Shown here: piece after piece, positions 12,557 to 25,794 of the stretch
Layout of the letters: every line of letters starts with the position of its first letter
Numbering within the stretch: position 1 is the first letter of the stretch
NCBI RefSeq assembly: GCF_000208745.1
Contig: NC_030853.1
Location: 29,999,473-30,063,472, forward strand
Reading direction: 5' to 3'
Origin: Theobroma cacao
Lineage: Eukaryota > Streptophyta > Magnoliopsida > Malvales > Malvaceae
Length of the DNA: 64,000 nucleotides
Translations under genes and position numbers: made by a program
Notes under the pieces: model-generated
The model's database searches: none
Told to the model about the DNA's origin: nothing
The model's input: the letters and a program-made list of their open reading frames with translations, nothing else

Positions 12557-13867
12557 ATGGAGGTGGGTCAGATGCAGAGAAGGTTGGTGGACTACACAAA
12601 ATCCTTGTTTATGGAGGTAAACACCCAAAATAGGAAGAAAGAAAACAACTTGAAATGTGTACAAGTTTGTTAGCAAAAAACTCATTTTCTTTTTTGGGTT
12701 TGTTTTTTCTTTGTTTTCTTCTTCTTGTTTTGGTATGTTTGATTTGTTTGCTTTATCTTGTTTTCCTTTTTGCTCGGTCTTGTTTTGATAGTTTCTGTTT
12801 TGGGTGGTTGTTTTTGTTGTTGGTGAGAGAAGGGTTTCTTGGATGGTCAGTTTTTACAGCTTCAGCAGCTTCAGGATGAGAGCAACCCAGATTTTGTTGT
12901 TGAAGTTGTTTCTCTCTTCTTCGATGATTCTGAAAAACTTCTCAATGATCTCACCATGGCTTTGTAAGATCTCAGTCTGTGTCAGCTTTATTCTTGCCAT
13001 GGCTCTCTTTTACTACTATTATTATTATCATTGCATCTTTGAATTTTTCTTTTTTATTTTCTCCTTAACTTTTCTTTTTCTGATACAGAGATCAGCCAAA
13101 TGTAGACTTCAAAAAAGTTGATGCTCATGTTCATCAGTTGAAGGGTAGCAGCTCCAGGTACTTATAAAGTTCCCTTTCTTTAGTTTCAAACCTGGACAAC
13201 CTGGGCCTTCTTTTCTGATCTGCCTTATGAAGCCTTTCCTGTTCCCTCTCTTTGGAAATTTCTGTTTTTTCTTCATCAGTAGTTGAACCCTATAGTTGCA
13301 CTACAAAAAGTAGGGTAATTCAAATGAAAAACGGTCTGAACTTGTTAGATCTGACCATTCAAGTGATAGAGAAGTTATAGTTGAGACAAGATTTTTAGAA
13401 AGTTGAGTTGTTCCTGTTTTTTGCTCTTTGTTGTTTGATGAGAGTCAATGGTTGATGTGTATGTGCGTGTTTAACAGCATTGGTGCACAGAGAGTTAAAA
13501 ATGCTTGCATTGCTTTCCGCAACTTCTGTGAGGAGCAGAACATTGAGGCGTGAGTTGCTTTACTCTGTCAGCTTTCTTTTTGTCCTTCTCCTATTCTGTT
13601 CCTCGTTACCCAAAGCTTATGAACCTTGAAAAAAAATTTTTGCAGGTGCCTTAGATGTCTTCAACAAGTGAAACAAGAGTATTACCTTGTGAAGAACAAG
13701 CTTGAGACTCTGTTCAGGGTTAGTGCACTATTTTTTTTGCTTCAAATGATATTGATTCATTCATGACTTGAGTTATGAAACTGGTTCTTCTTATTGTTTT
13801 TCTGCAGCTAGAGCAACAGATTGTGGCTGCTGGTGGGTCAATTCCTTTGATGGAAATGGGTTTGTAA
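12557..13867 (+). CDS. AHP1: Histidine-containing phosphotransfer protein (cytokinin phosphorelay)
   Basis: HPt shuttle protein, 154 aa, which passes phosphate from sensor histidine kinases (cytokinin receptors, AHKs) to response regulators in the nucleus. Exons: 12557-12616, 12833-12963, 13089-13157, 13478-13549, 13646-13718, 13808-13867; six exons as usual for AHPs, all GT-AG. The phospho-accepting site is intact: [15 protein letters not shown], with His79 in the HxxKGSS motif, so this is an authentic rather than a pseudo-HPt. The rest is the expected four-helix bundle ([43 protein letters not shown]). Sequence is closest to Arabidopsis AHP1 from memory; AHP3 or AHP5 type is less likely. 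Neighbours are unrelated in function. Confidence 0.95.
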
Positions 13868-15520
13868 GGCCATCATGAACATGAAGGGGAAAGCAAGATT
13901 TTTGGGGATGGTTTATAACAGTAGCACATGTGGTTTTTGTAATATCACTTCCGTTCTGTCACTTACTATAAGGTTCTCTTTCTTCTTACCAGTGAGCTTG
14001 TGCTTGTATGACTTTCATGAACAAAGAGATTTCCTGCTAGTTCCACCAACTCTGTTGATATTTCTCTTTTCACTACTACTATTTCTGCCATTCATGTGAC
14101 TCATGTCCAGTTTGTGAAGCACTAGAATTGCTAAAATTTCTAATGCCATTCATTGCTTTGGGTGGTTCTACAAACATGCCATCACGTCTTTCATGAGTGG
14201 AAGACTGTCATGAAATGCTGCTTCGCTAATGGATCAAAGAGAACAGAATTTAGATTAGATCCCATCATTTAGTAACAGGTCAACAGTTAACAGCAAGCGC
14301 ACACACATACATGCACACGTGAATTCGCACACATGACTCATGTCGGGTGATTGCATAACTGTCAATACAGCCAAATACTGAATTGGTGGCGTATGATCCC
14401 CAAAGTAGGATTTTGGCCATTCCCGCAATTTACTCCTCAATCTGATGTTTTGCGAGACAGCAGGGGGAGAGAGCTAGGCTTCCTGCTTTGGAAGCCCCTT
14501 CGTATCGAAGTTCCCATTGTAGGAAACAAATCCCATCAGGCGATCAGCATAAGCATGTCGTTTCTTGCCACACACCCCCACACATTTAATTCCAAAGAAT
14601 CATTGTCCGTTACTACTTATTACTGTTATTAGTCCAGCATTCTTGGTTGGCATCCATGCTTTCAAAAGACTCATTTAAAGCGGCAAGAAAAGAATTCTGC
14701 GGTTTAATCAAATTGTAGAAACAACAGCCAAATCATGTTCATTTACCCCCCGTACTACTGTTCTCCCTCTCTCCCCATTATAGGAATTTAGGAATATAAA
14801 TCCATTTATGAAGATATGATGCTCAGAAATGTCAATCGTAATCTGTTGGGTCTGTCTCTTTGTCTGCTGCCAATGGACAGCAACTTGGAAATTGGAGTCT
14901 TCTTTCCTACTTTCCAATCCAATACTTTGTTAATTAAGTAAAAAAGGAAGAAACTTTCAAGGAAAAGGGCAATCACATCAGTAAATGTTTGGTCTTTTTT
15001 CTCTAAAATATGAATGTTTCATCATCAAAAGCAATAAGAAGAAATAAGGAAGAGAAAGTTCTTTGACAGGCCAATCAACAAGTAATATTAAAACCCAAGA
15101 TAGGAAACAGTAACACGCAAAGCACATTTAACCCTTTGTAAAGAAACATCAACTCAGTTCATCTGGTCCCCAATCTTTGACTGCAACTTTTGGTGGAGAA
15201 TTAATGACTATCATCTTTTGGTCAATGTTTTAAAGATTGCATAAAGTGATGCAAGACTTGGAATAACTCAGCCGGGATAGGAACAGTAAGGAAGAAAAAG
15301 AGAACTTTGATTCATACTTTCAGTGGTATGAAAGTATTCCTGTGTTGCTATGGCATTTTGTTAATCTGAACATAAAACAGAGTTGGTTTCTTCTAAGGAG
15401 ATTCTGCTATGGAGAACATGAGCAAATACAAATAAAGCTTCTGCTCTATCATGAAACCAAAAATTGAATTTTCTGTTTTCAAGGAATACAAAAATTTAAT
15501 TCCTAATGGGAGGAAACTCC
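13868..15520. other. Intergenic between convergent AHP1 and NSH3 genes
   Basis: 1.65 kb at the 3' ends of two convergent genes. About 250-300 bases on each side are likely 3'UTRs. The middle has only short open frames without family resemblance and a CA/TG-rich patch near 14290-14340. Confidence 0.55.
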
Positions 15521-18500
15521 TTAAGTTTGATTAGGCGGTGTGTTCCACATTATTCTCTGTTCATCATAGCTTCCTAACACAGCGGACTGCTTTTTATCAC
15601 CCAATCTATTGGCAAATAGATCATAATAGGCCATAGGGTCAACATTATTCAATATTTTGACTGATTTGCCTTGCCTTTTATCAATCAAAATCTGTCCATC
15701 CCTGGATTCAACACCTTCAGCAATGACTTTGATGGGCATTTCTTGCAAGGTGGGTTTTAGATTGGGATGATCTCCAGTCAAGAATATTGCGCCGAGGATT
15801 TCACCCAAGAATGTATCCTGCAAAAGAAAGAGATAACAGTTATAGCAGAAGAAAGCAAGCAGGGAAGGAAACAAGGATAATTTGGAGGGTTCTACAATGG
15901 AGAAAGTTTCATTTTCTCAACATCAAGCAGTTTATAGATTGGAAACATTACCATATGGCCATATCTGTGGTGAGTTTGTTGCAAAGTGTATAGCCTGAAC
16001 AACAGGCGCTTGACAAACTGAGCTTCAGGAGTCTTCCTTGTCAGCTTCAGCCTCCCTAGGGTCTCCGCAAACAAACTGACATTCCGCTGAGTGCCGAGTG
16101 GAATGAGTGTGATGTTCAGTCCTGATTCGAGGACTGTCTTCGCGGAAAAAGGGTCAAGAAACATGTTGAATTCAGCATACTTGTTGGAAGGAACAGTAAA
16201 GAGATTTCCTTTGTCATGGCTACATCGGCTGATATGTCCTCCAACAATATACACTTTCTGCAATTCCATTGAAAATCAATAGTTGGTTTCATTATACAGC
16301 AAACATAAATTCTACAGAATACTTGTATATCATGCGTTTAGGTTGGTTCTATCAAGTCCATCCGCTTCAGACTCAGCTGCATAACTATTTAGGATTCTGA
16401 GAGTATTCCACAGAGAATATTGGTCACTACTGCCTACAGCTATCGACAGGGTAGTTGATTTCTGAAAGACTTTGATTAAGTAACCTGCTGTCTGTGTTAT
16501 TCATCAATTTGGACTGTCTAGTATAGAATTGTCTCCTTACAGATGTTTCACATAGCAGAGCAAAAGGAAGAGATAAAATCCACTTACCTCAATTCGTGAA
16601 GCTGTATTTGTTTCAGTTATAATCTTGGCTAAATTAGTCAAAGGTCCATTTGTCAATATGGTAACTTTAGATCCAGGATCCAGAGTTTTCAATACTGAAG
16701 TCCAAACTTCCAGTGCCAGAGGTTGTCTTAGTTCAGGGTGATCAGTATCCCGAGGAGCTCCAGATTTTTTTGAGTTTTCTGCTGTGTACCTGCAGTGAAA
16801 GTCAATACTATACTTCAGTTCTAAGCTCTTCAGGACAGGACAAAAGAGTGAGGGAGAACAACAAGGATATAGGAGCAATACCTTCTAGGACTTCGTGGTA
16901 AGTCCCGAGCTAGCCCATAAAGAGTATCCGAATCCAGAAATCCCCCACTTCCATGTGGGATAGCCTTGACATACTTGCAGTCTCCAACAGGAGGGAAAAC
17001 TTTGTCAGACTGGTTCATTGCAAATACATCTCCTAGACCAACTGGAATGTCATCACGGCCCATCATGTGCAGCAAATCATAGATGATATCTATTGTTGCA
17101 GCATTAGCCCAACCGGTTGGACTTACCAATATTGCCTGGATAAAAGAGAAGGATCAAATCTGCAGCTTTATCTAATAATTGGCAAACCAAATTCGTTCTA
17201 CTTTCATTCAGTGGAACCTATTTTGTGCTATATACTTTTTGAGTAGCAAGCAACATGTACTAATCGCCTAATAGTTAACACAATTAGGCCATTTATATCC
17301 ATTCTTTTGAGAGCTCATACATGCATTTTGGTGTCAATTTAGTTGGTAAACCAGTGCTGACATCTCAGTTAAGCTTTTAATGTGGATATGATGCATAGCC
17401 AGTGAAACTGATCAAACTGAAACCACTTACCTTGAGGTTGAGCACTTCCACAGGCACTTTAAGGAGATAGAATAGAGCCATAAAATCTCCAGCACTCATA
17501 TCCATATCAAAAACAACAGGTTTCCCCAACTTTTTGTTCTTAAAATCTGGTTTATAAAGAACTTCTCTGTAATAAGGAAATTCTGTGGTAAGATTGAACC
17601 TCCCAGCATGTTCAGGTCGATTTAGAACCTGCATTCCAGCAATGTGTGTGACATTCATTAGTACACAGATCATTGCAAAAGGAAAATATAAGAAGAGCAT
17701 CAATTTGTTTTTTTGAAAAGCAAGAATAGCATCACTTTCTGACATAACATCAGTAAATATCAGACAAATCAGAGTAACATAATAAAACTTCAATATCTTT
17801 TTCAGGAAAAATGGTAGGAACTTACATCCAAGAAACTTATGAAAAATTCTCGGTCAAGTTTGCTGCTAACGTCCTGATTAGGTTTTGCCCTTGTAGCAAC
17901 AAGAACACGAACTGCATCTGGACCAGTTACCTCCTCTGTGTAACCATCCTATTTGATTGTAATGCAAAAAGTATTCCAGATAGTCAGTAACAATTAGATA
18001 GATGTAAAGGCAAGTATGCACTAAAAGGTCACTTGTCACCTAAAAAATTATCTGCCACTTAGCTGGAATATAGAGAAGAGTGTAGATTATATGGTGGTAC
18101 ACTAGACTTAGACATGATGAAATTTTGTTTCATCTACTGGAAAGTTTTCCATTATGCTACAACTGACAGAAAGCAATTACCTTGCATTTCCCTTTTCCAT
18201 TCTCTACAAAGCAAAATGGATCTCGAAGTCCTGTCTGGACATGACCACTATGCACCCCACCTTTCTTCAGATTAAACTTTGGAACTTTGAGGCCATCAAA
18301 TAATGGATTGGAACCATCAGATATTCCGTAAGGCTTGTTCGAAGTAACTACAGTTATATTCATGTATTCCATTTCAGCAAATTCGTTCTCCCCATTATTC
18401 TTGTGTGAATTACGCATGATTGAGACTGCCACACCGGATGTGAAGGAGTCCCACATGAAGTAGCTCTGCAGAAGGTAGCAACAATAAAGGCATTAACACC

Positions 18501-20206
18501 AGAAAACATGTTGTTGCATACGCATTGCATGGTTGGTAACTAGTGGAAACATGATATTAGTATCCCTTACAAGGTTCTACCAACATGAATTAAAAGAATG
18601 CTGCACAAGCATTCTGCAGAAGGCTTACTGTGTAGAATTGGTTATCAAACCAAGTATCACGAGCCATTTTCAAAGACTGGAAGCAGTATTGTGCCTCATA
18701 AGTGCCCTGGCTCTCCTCAAATGCCTCAAAAAACTTCTCAGTGATCATGATGGTGTTTGTCGCATCCAGGGGAACAAGGGTGACTGGAATACCAGAATGA
18801 AACACCTACAAATATTGGCGCATACATTTGTTACTCTTAGGTCTCTATCCATATGCAATCAGTCAACGAGGATTTTCTAAGAAGGCAATTTCTTCAGTTA
18901 CCTGATGTGCTGCAAAAGGATCTCCGAAGATATTAAACTCAGCATAAGGATTACTGTTGTAGTCTGTGAACAGATTCCCACGGTCACCGCACTGGCGCTG
19001 CTGGCAAGATGTGCTGGCATTCTTGGGACAGCAACCTGTTGGGTTTTTGGACCTCACTCCACCACCCATCACATATATGTGCTCAATATTTTTTTTGAGA
19101 TGAGGATTGTTCATGAGAAAAATGGCAACATTTGTGTGAGCTCCGATTACGAACACAGTAATAGGACCTGCAGATATTTTGTCAATCATCACTTGCTGAG
19201 CTGTAGGCTGTCGAAGAGGAGAATATTTCCTGCTGCCCTGATTCCATGGAGAAACCATAAGCTCTAAATCTAGATGATATGGCCAAAAGGGAAGTTATAA
19301 ATCACTCCAGGCTTCCCTGGGCTGCTACACAACACCTACCCCTCAATTACAATGAAAGCAAACTTCATACCTGTGGAAGGAATGCTTTTCGAATGCCATA
19401 GTTAGTGTCTATATCCAATCTTCCTCCAAGGCCTACTGGAATTGCTTGCCTATATCTGCAACCTCCTGCTGTTGTCATCCCCTGATAAGTACAATTACAA
19501 ATTCAGCATGCAACAATGTAAGCCGAATGACATTTCAACCTTTAGCATAACTTTTAATAATGATCAGAAATGTAAGAGGAAGATGCTACTGTGCATACAT
19601 CTAACTTTTTAATAATTAGATGGAAATAAAGAGATTGACCTGTTCAATTATTGGAAGATATCCACCGACATTTGGTAGTATGGTACCATCTTCCAGGATT
19701 CCACCCTCTCCTCCTACTCCAACAGCTATGTCATCGCGGCCCATCATGTAAAGAATGTCGTAAAGTTGATTCACGGCATGCCCGGCATCAGTCCATGCAT
19801 TTGGGTTGATAGTGACTGCCTGCATCAGATCATTATCAATTACCAGAGAGTTTCTGTCATGAAGAAATGTTTCCTTGAAGAACTCAAAAGAGCCATATGT
19901 GCAAATTAAGAAAGAATTCAAGATAAGGAAAAACCCAACATGTTTAACCATGACTCATGCAGGGTTTTCCAACTTTGTCTGTGTTGAATGTAAGCTTAAA
20001 GCATGAGCTTTTTACATCAAGCTTACCTCCAGTTCAAATTCTGATCTGTTAAGCTTCAAGAGGTACAAGAGAGCAAAGAAATCATCGGTATCCACATCTG
20101 TATCCAAAAGAATCCGATGAGGCTTGGCCTGAATGGTGTAAAGACTTGCTCCAAAGACTTCTATGATCAAAATTATAGCTATCCAAAAGTTTCTCTGCCA
20201 CAACAT
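15521..20206 (-). CDS. NSH3: Two-domain secreted nucleoside hydrolase (NSH3-like)
   Basis: Inosine-uridine preferring nucleoside hydrolase, 882 aa, close to Arabidopsis NSH3 (At5g18860, about 890 aa), an apoplastic enzyme cleaving adenosine and inosine to base and ribose. Exons, 5' to 3': 20027-20206, 19640-19819, 19371-19481, 18902-19237, 18629-18805, 18181-18465, 17826-17948, 17431-17628, 16882-17135, 16588-16789, 15952-16257, 15521-15817. A signal peptide ([21 protein letters not shown]) precedes domain 1. Its calcium/catalytic motif DTDVDTDD sits at residues 35-42, with [15 protein letters not shown] near its end. Domain 2 repeats the fold ([16 protein letters not shown] ... [15 protein letters not shown]) with a less conserved Asp cluster. 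The ATG at 20206 was chosen because the upstream in-frame extension has only a TTG. A likely acceptor about 90 bases upstream suggests a 5'UTR intron. Confidence 0.93.
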
Positions 20207-21709
20207 TCTGTCTCCTCCAGTCACAGCTCCCCCAACAAAAATTCTCTTCCCTCCCGAGAATGACAAGTGATCAAACAGCTGCTTTTGATCCCCTGGAAAG
20301 ACTGTTACATCAACCTCATTCGTAACTAAAAGAACAACAAAGAAAGATCAGTCAGAGAGTGAGCTCTACGAACATGTTATCCTTAACAGTGTCAAAGACT
20401 CTATAACTTAAAAGATATGATGAGAAAAAATAATAATAATAATAATAATACAAAAAAGGGGATGCAACAAAACAGTTTTTCTGCAATATTGTCCAGATAA
20501 AGTAGGAACAGGAGCTTCAATGATAATATTCTGATATAAAGCACGTGAGAAAGCAGTAAAAACGCCGGTTACCATCAGAGAACGGCGGTAGGACAGAGAA
20601 GAGACAAATGAGATGCTGCTCTGTCTTCTCTAACTGTACTGGATCAGATTCCTACAACTCTTATGCAACAGAAAAGCAAAAAAAAAAAAAAAAACCCATT
20701 GATTTATAGATCAAATGGAACGAGATTGGAGTTTTATAATGTTGTTGAAGTTGAATTTTTTAAGAGTCATACATGCCAGAGAGACGTGATCATGTCGCCT
20801 ATGGTTACTATGATTGACTAGTACTAGCTTACCAGGGAAAAAACATGTATAGCAGGTAAGAGCTAAACGAAACCAAAGACTTCTTACCTTGTGGTATTTA
20901 CTTAAATTTTAAAAACAGTAAATTAAGGGGTGAATAATACTTATTTGTCTATCTAAGAGGAGACAATAACATGCTCTGATATCATGTTAAATTTTAATTA
21001 ATAATTGTATGTTATTTATAAAAAATTAAATAATTAAGTGAAGAGTTATTGCAATACATATGTACCATGCGAAGTTATAAAATAGAGGTTAGATAGAGTA
21101 TTAAGTTGAAGCAGAAGATTTTTATTTTTATAAATAAAAATCAAGCTTGTGTGAACAGGCTTATCATCATATCTAATTTGATTTTCAAAAAAAAAATCAT
21201 ATCTAATATGAAAATAACTTGAATTTCCCAAATCCCCCGTGGTTTTCCATACAATCTATGGGAAAAATATTTAAAGAAATACAAAATCACATGAAATATA
21301 GAGGGGATTCAAGGAGAGCAAATGGGCTTATAATATATTTTATATAATCCACGTGTTGGGACTGCCAAAATTGAATTAACAAGCCAATGAAATATTAAAT
21401 TCATTTTTGGACAATATGGTTTGACTTCTCGGGGGTGTTTCATTTTGTTTCGATTTGTAACATCATCTATTCAGTTTCTTTTGTCTTTGGGGCTTTGGAC
21501 ATTTCTGAGTTTCTCAGTGCCTTTGTGTTTTTTTTAATGTAAATGTTTGATTTTTGGACATGTTTGGTTGGTTAGGAACTCTAACCATTAAAAGATGTAA
21601 AGATTTCTTTGCCTTGTTCAACGTAAGAAGTAACATTCGAAAAGATTTAATTTATTGATCAATATATGATTTTTTGTATAAAATTAAAAAAATATAAAAA
21701 AAATACAAA

Positions 21710-22195
21710 NNNNNNNNNNNNNNNNNNNNNNNNNNNNNNNNNNNNNNNNNNNNNNNNNNNNNNNNNNNNNNNNNNNNNNNNNNNNNNNNNNNNNNNNNNN
21801 NNNNNNNNNNNNNNNNNNNNNNNNNNNNNNNNNNNNNNNNNNNNNNNNNNNNNNNNNNNNNNNNNNNNNNNNNNNNNNNNNNNNNNNNNNNNNNNNNNNN
21901 NNNNNNNNNNNNNNNNNNNNNNNNNNNNNNNNNNNNNNNNNNNNNNNNNNNNNNNNNNNNNNNNNNNNNNNNNNNNNNNNNNNNNNNNNNNNNNNNNNNN
22001 NNNNNNNNNNNNNNNNNNNNNNNNNNNNNNNNNNNNNNNNNNNNNNNNNNNNNNNNNNNNNNNNNNNNNNNNNNNNNNNNNNNNNNNNNNNNNNNNNNNN
22101 NNNNNNNNNNNNNNNNNNNNNNNNNNNNNNNNNNNNNNNNNNNNNNNNNNNNNNNNNNNNNNNNNNNNNNNNNNNNNNNNNNNNNNNNNNNNNNN
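21710..22195. other. Assembly gap (486 N)
   Basis: Run of undetermined bases, flanked on the left by A-rich sequence and on the right by an AT dinucleotide run. A low-complexity repeat probably caused it. An open frame drawn across it is meaningless. Confidence 0.99.

Positions 22196-22223
<28 letters not shown>
22196..22223. repeat. AT dinucleotide repeat at gap edge
   Basis: About 14 AT units directly adjoining the assembly gap, continuing as degenerate ATAG units. Its true length is unknown because of the gap. Confidence 0.95.
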
Positions 22224-22226
<3 letters not shown>

Positions 22227-25200
22227 TATATAGATATACAGAGACGTTATCTTTTTTTTAATTTTACAAAAATTAAGATAAAAATTTTGATTTTGATATA
22301 TTTTATATTAAAATTTTAAAAAAAATTATAATATAAAGAAAAAAAGAGTAATAAGTGCCTTTATTTCGAAATATCTCAAAAAAATGATAAAGATAAAAAT
22401 TCGAAATTTGAAATTCGATTAGACTTATGATTCTTAAATACGAGATGGAAAATTGGATTAAACGTCGTTGAAAAAATTGATGTTACCTTAGGGGTAAAAG
22501 CTATTGGTAATTTTCCTTTTGAATGTGAATCAAAGATTAGCAGACAGCGGCAACAAACAATTAACCGACCAAAAGGAAAGAAAAAGATTTGGGTTAAAAG
22601 AGTTGAAAATCTGCTTTAACATCCCAATCCGAGTCGTGTGACCCACTTTGACGTTGAAAAACCCTTTGCTGAAATGGGGAATTCCTATTGGTCCACGTAT
22701 TTCATTTCCTTCAATCTGATTTGACAACTGAAAATAAAGAAAGAAATCCCTATTGTGCTTTTCCTACGTAATGTTTTTCCCTTCGTGGGATTCAAACGTG
22801 GATGGATGGCTACCTTTTATTTGTCCATTGTTTTTAAATTATTTTTTTTATTAAAGTTGATAATTATAATTAATTAGAAGTAATGATGTAATCCAATTTC
22901 AGCCAATAAACCCACTTTCTTCTTCAGTTTTGACGGTTGGAATCTTCAATCTTGGACTGGTTGGAACCAAAAATCATTATCATATTCAATGTATTATTAA
23001 GAATTAAAAGTGGGTTTTATTAAAAGAAAAATTACAAGTTCCACAATTTATTAGGCAAAATTGAAACTTCGAGGTTTAACTATTTTTATTGAATTATTTG
23101 TTAAATATTAAAAAATATAATCTCGATTTTTTTTCTGTTTCTTGTCACATCATATACATATAATTTAGATTTTTTAGAAATTGGGAGCAAAAAGTATCAT
23201 TTTCTTTATAAAGTTTGATTTTATAATCTAAAATAGCATCTACCTTTATAAGAAAGTTTGAGATCCTAATTTAATTCTCGATATACTAGTGAAATAGGTT
23301 AATTTGTCGTATAAGCCTGTCATTATGGTTTAAAAGAGACTACTTATTCGTTTTTTTAGATTGATTTGTCGTTAGACAATCCATTGCGAATCTCTTTTAT
23401 CTGATTTAGTTTTGTCGTATTTTAAGTAGGATTAAATTATATCCCGATGATCATTTTCTTTTTAATTTATATTCAAATTGGTAATATGTAAAGTGGGATT
23501 AGAAAGTGAATGTCAGAATAATCCTGACTACAAATCCATTTATAGTTAGAGGATTCTCATTTGATTAGTTGGCAAAGGGTATTCCACTAAAGAAAGATGT
23601 TGTTTCCGAACCATTGAATGAGAATTGGCTTTATGGGTTGAGAGATAGTCCCACATATAACTTCCTTTTTCACAATGGTGGAGGCTCTATAAAAGTGCAT
23701 GCTTAATACAATATTTTGGATAAAGTAGAAAATGCAAAGTTAAAAAGGGGATTAGAAGAATTTTAGAAAATAATTATATATATTTTTTGAAGCTTTATGT
23801 GGATAAAAGGAGCTTTCCTTTTACCCGTCGATCCTTTTTCCTTTATCTCGGTCAAGACTCGTTTTTTTATCCTTAATTATGAGAGTGTTCGGACACGTAA
23901 TAGAGTTTTATGGGACCAAAATCCATGATTAAAATTTTAAATTGTTTGCTTATACAAAACCCAAGGAAAAAAAGAAAAAAAGAAGAAGCAATCTTAACTT
24001 GTTATTGCAAAGCTAGGGCATATCTTGGAATAGGATTGGCTTTGTTACCAAACACCAATAAAACCCACGTGAGTTTCTTCTAGAATAACGTGTTCACTCC
24101 TTGTGCAAGAAAGTTTAGGAGTCAATTAACTGATCAAATCATTTCCCATTGAGTTGTGGGTTATTCCTCTAATCAAAATCAACAATGAATGCCCATCGTT
24201 TATCTTTATTGACCAAGGAAGGCTTTGGACCACATGGGAATTAGTATTAAAAGAGTTGAGAATATGGACCATTCTCACATTATGAAAAAAATTATCTAGT
24301 TTATATTATAATTTTAGACATAAAATTACTGTGATTAATTCGAGTTTACGTCGGGATTAATATGATATACTTATGTAATTGGTGTCAAACGAATTTAAAC
24401 ACGTAAAAATTTACTATTTATATCATATGTAAAAGAAATAAGATATGAAAATCTTCTTTCAATTTAATTAAAATTTGAAACTCTAAACATATTTTATCAC
24501 AAAAAAAAAATACATGGCATTAAGTAGGATATTGGTCCCTTGCAATAATAATAAATAAATATTTATTGTAATAAAAAGGTAACTAGCCTTTTGTGATGTA
24601 GCTAGGGATTGGAAGCAAAGACTTAAAAATAAGAAGCATGAGAGAATAGAAATGATTAGAAGTCACCAATCTTGTACTTAGTGGTATTAGCTTGATCACA
24701 TCCTCCTCCCCACTAAAGAAAGTATACAGAACCTACCAAAAAATGCATAGACTTTGCAAAGAAACTTGGGGGAGGAGGGGAGGGGGCTTTGAGGATAAGA
24801 CTGAAAGCAAATTGCCCATTTTTCTTCTAGGTAATTAGACTTTATAGTTTCTATGGGCACTCAATGATTAGACTAATTTAATTAGCAGCATCATCTTTTT
24901 CTTCCTTATTTTTTAAGCCATTGTTCTCTCCTCATGATCCTTTCCTTCCTAACCCTCCCCAAGCACTAACTTTTTTAGGGTTGTGATACTTTTGATTTGG
25001 TATTTCTAATTTTGATTCTTTTATTTTGATATTAATTAATGAAATCCCCCTTCATCCAAAGAAAATTCACTTTATCTTTTTTCTTTTGAGAAAACAATTT
25101 ATTAAATAATAACATTGCATGAAATTGTTATTATTTGCTCATGATCAATTTGACTTTTCACATTTTATTATTTGTATATGAGGGGAGGTTACTTTAAGTT

Positions 25201-25678
25201 TAGGGTTTAGATTTTAGGGTTTACAGTTTAGGGTTTGGTTATGATAAAAGAAAATAATAAATAATAAAAATAAAAATATTAATCAAACCGAACCTAACAT
25301 AATGAATAATTATAACAAGGTCTAGTTACCTAACTAATCCCCTCCTAATCTTAACCTTTTTAGGGGAGGGAGTAGTATTTATATTTGAAAAAAAAAAGTC
25401 ATTTATATTAAATGAATTTTAGATGATTAATGGAAAACCACTTAATAATCAAAGATAAATGAACTTAAAAAAAATAAATATATGTTCTATTTTAAGAAAA
25501 TAAAAAAATAATTCTTAAATTAATTAACGATTAAAATAATTCTAACTAATTTTATTCATGAGTCGAACTACTCAACTCGATTTAGAAATTCTTGCTTGAT
25601 TATTTTGATCGATTACATAACGTGGTATCTATGGTTAATTTGGAGATAAAAATTAAAAATATTTCTTAAAAATGATGT

Positions 25679-25794
25679 TATAAATCTGCACTCGAGTATT
25701 TGATTTATTTATTAGTGTATAATTTCTTATCTAAAGAGTAAAGTTTGAATCCCTTCTCTCCAATTATTTAAAAAAAAAATCATACTATAAATCT
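25679..25794 (+). mobile_element. Decayed tRNA-derived SINE-like element with TSD
   Basis: A 98-base unit (25688-25785) is flanked by the 9-base direct repeat TATAAATCT (25679-25687 and 25786-25794). It aligns end to end with the reverse complement of the unit at 56890-56982: gcactcgagtatttga matches gcacccaagcatttgg, ctaaagagtaaagtttgaat matches ctaaagagtaaggttcgaat, then cccttctctccaatt and an A-run tail. Most differences are C to T or G to A. The pol III B box has decayed (gtttgaatcc for ggttcgaatcc). Non-autonomous; no coding capacity. Confidence 0.75.

Noticed and set aside
20207..20266. Longer N-terminus for the NSH3-like protein
   Set aside because: The extension begins with TTG, not ATG, and would bury the signal peptide; the first ATG is at 20206.
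21666..22319. 217-codon open frame across the gap
   Set aside because: Most codons are N; the flanks are simple AT repeats.
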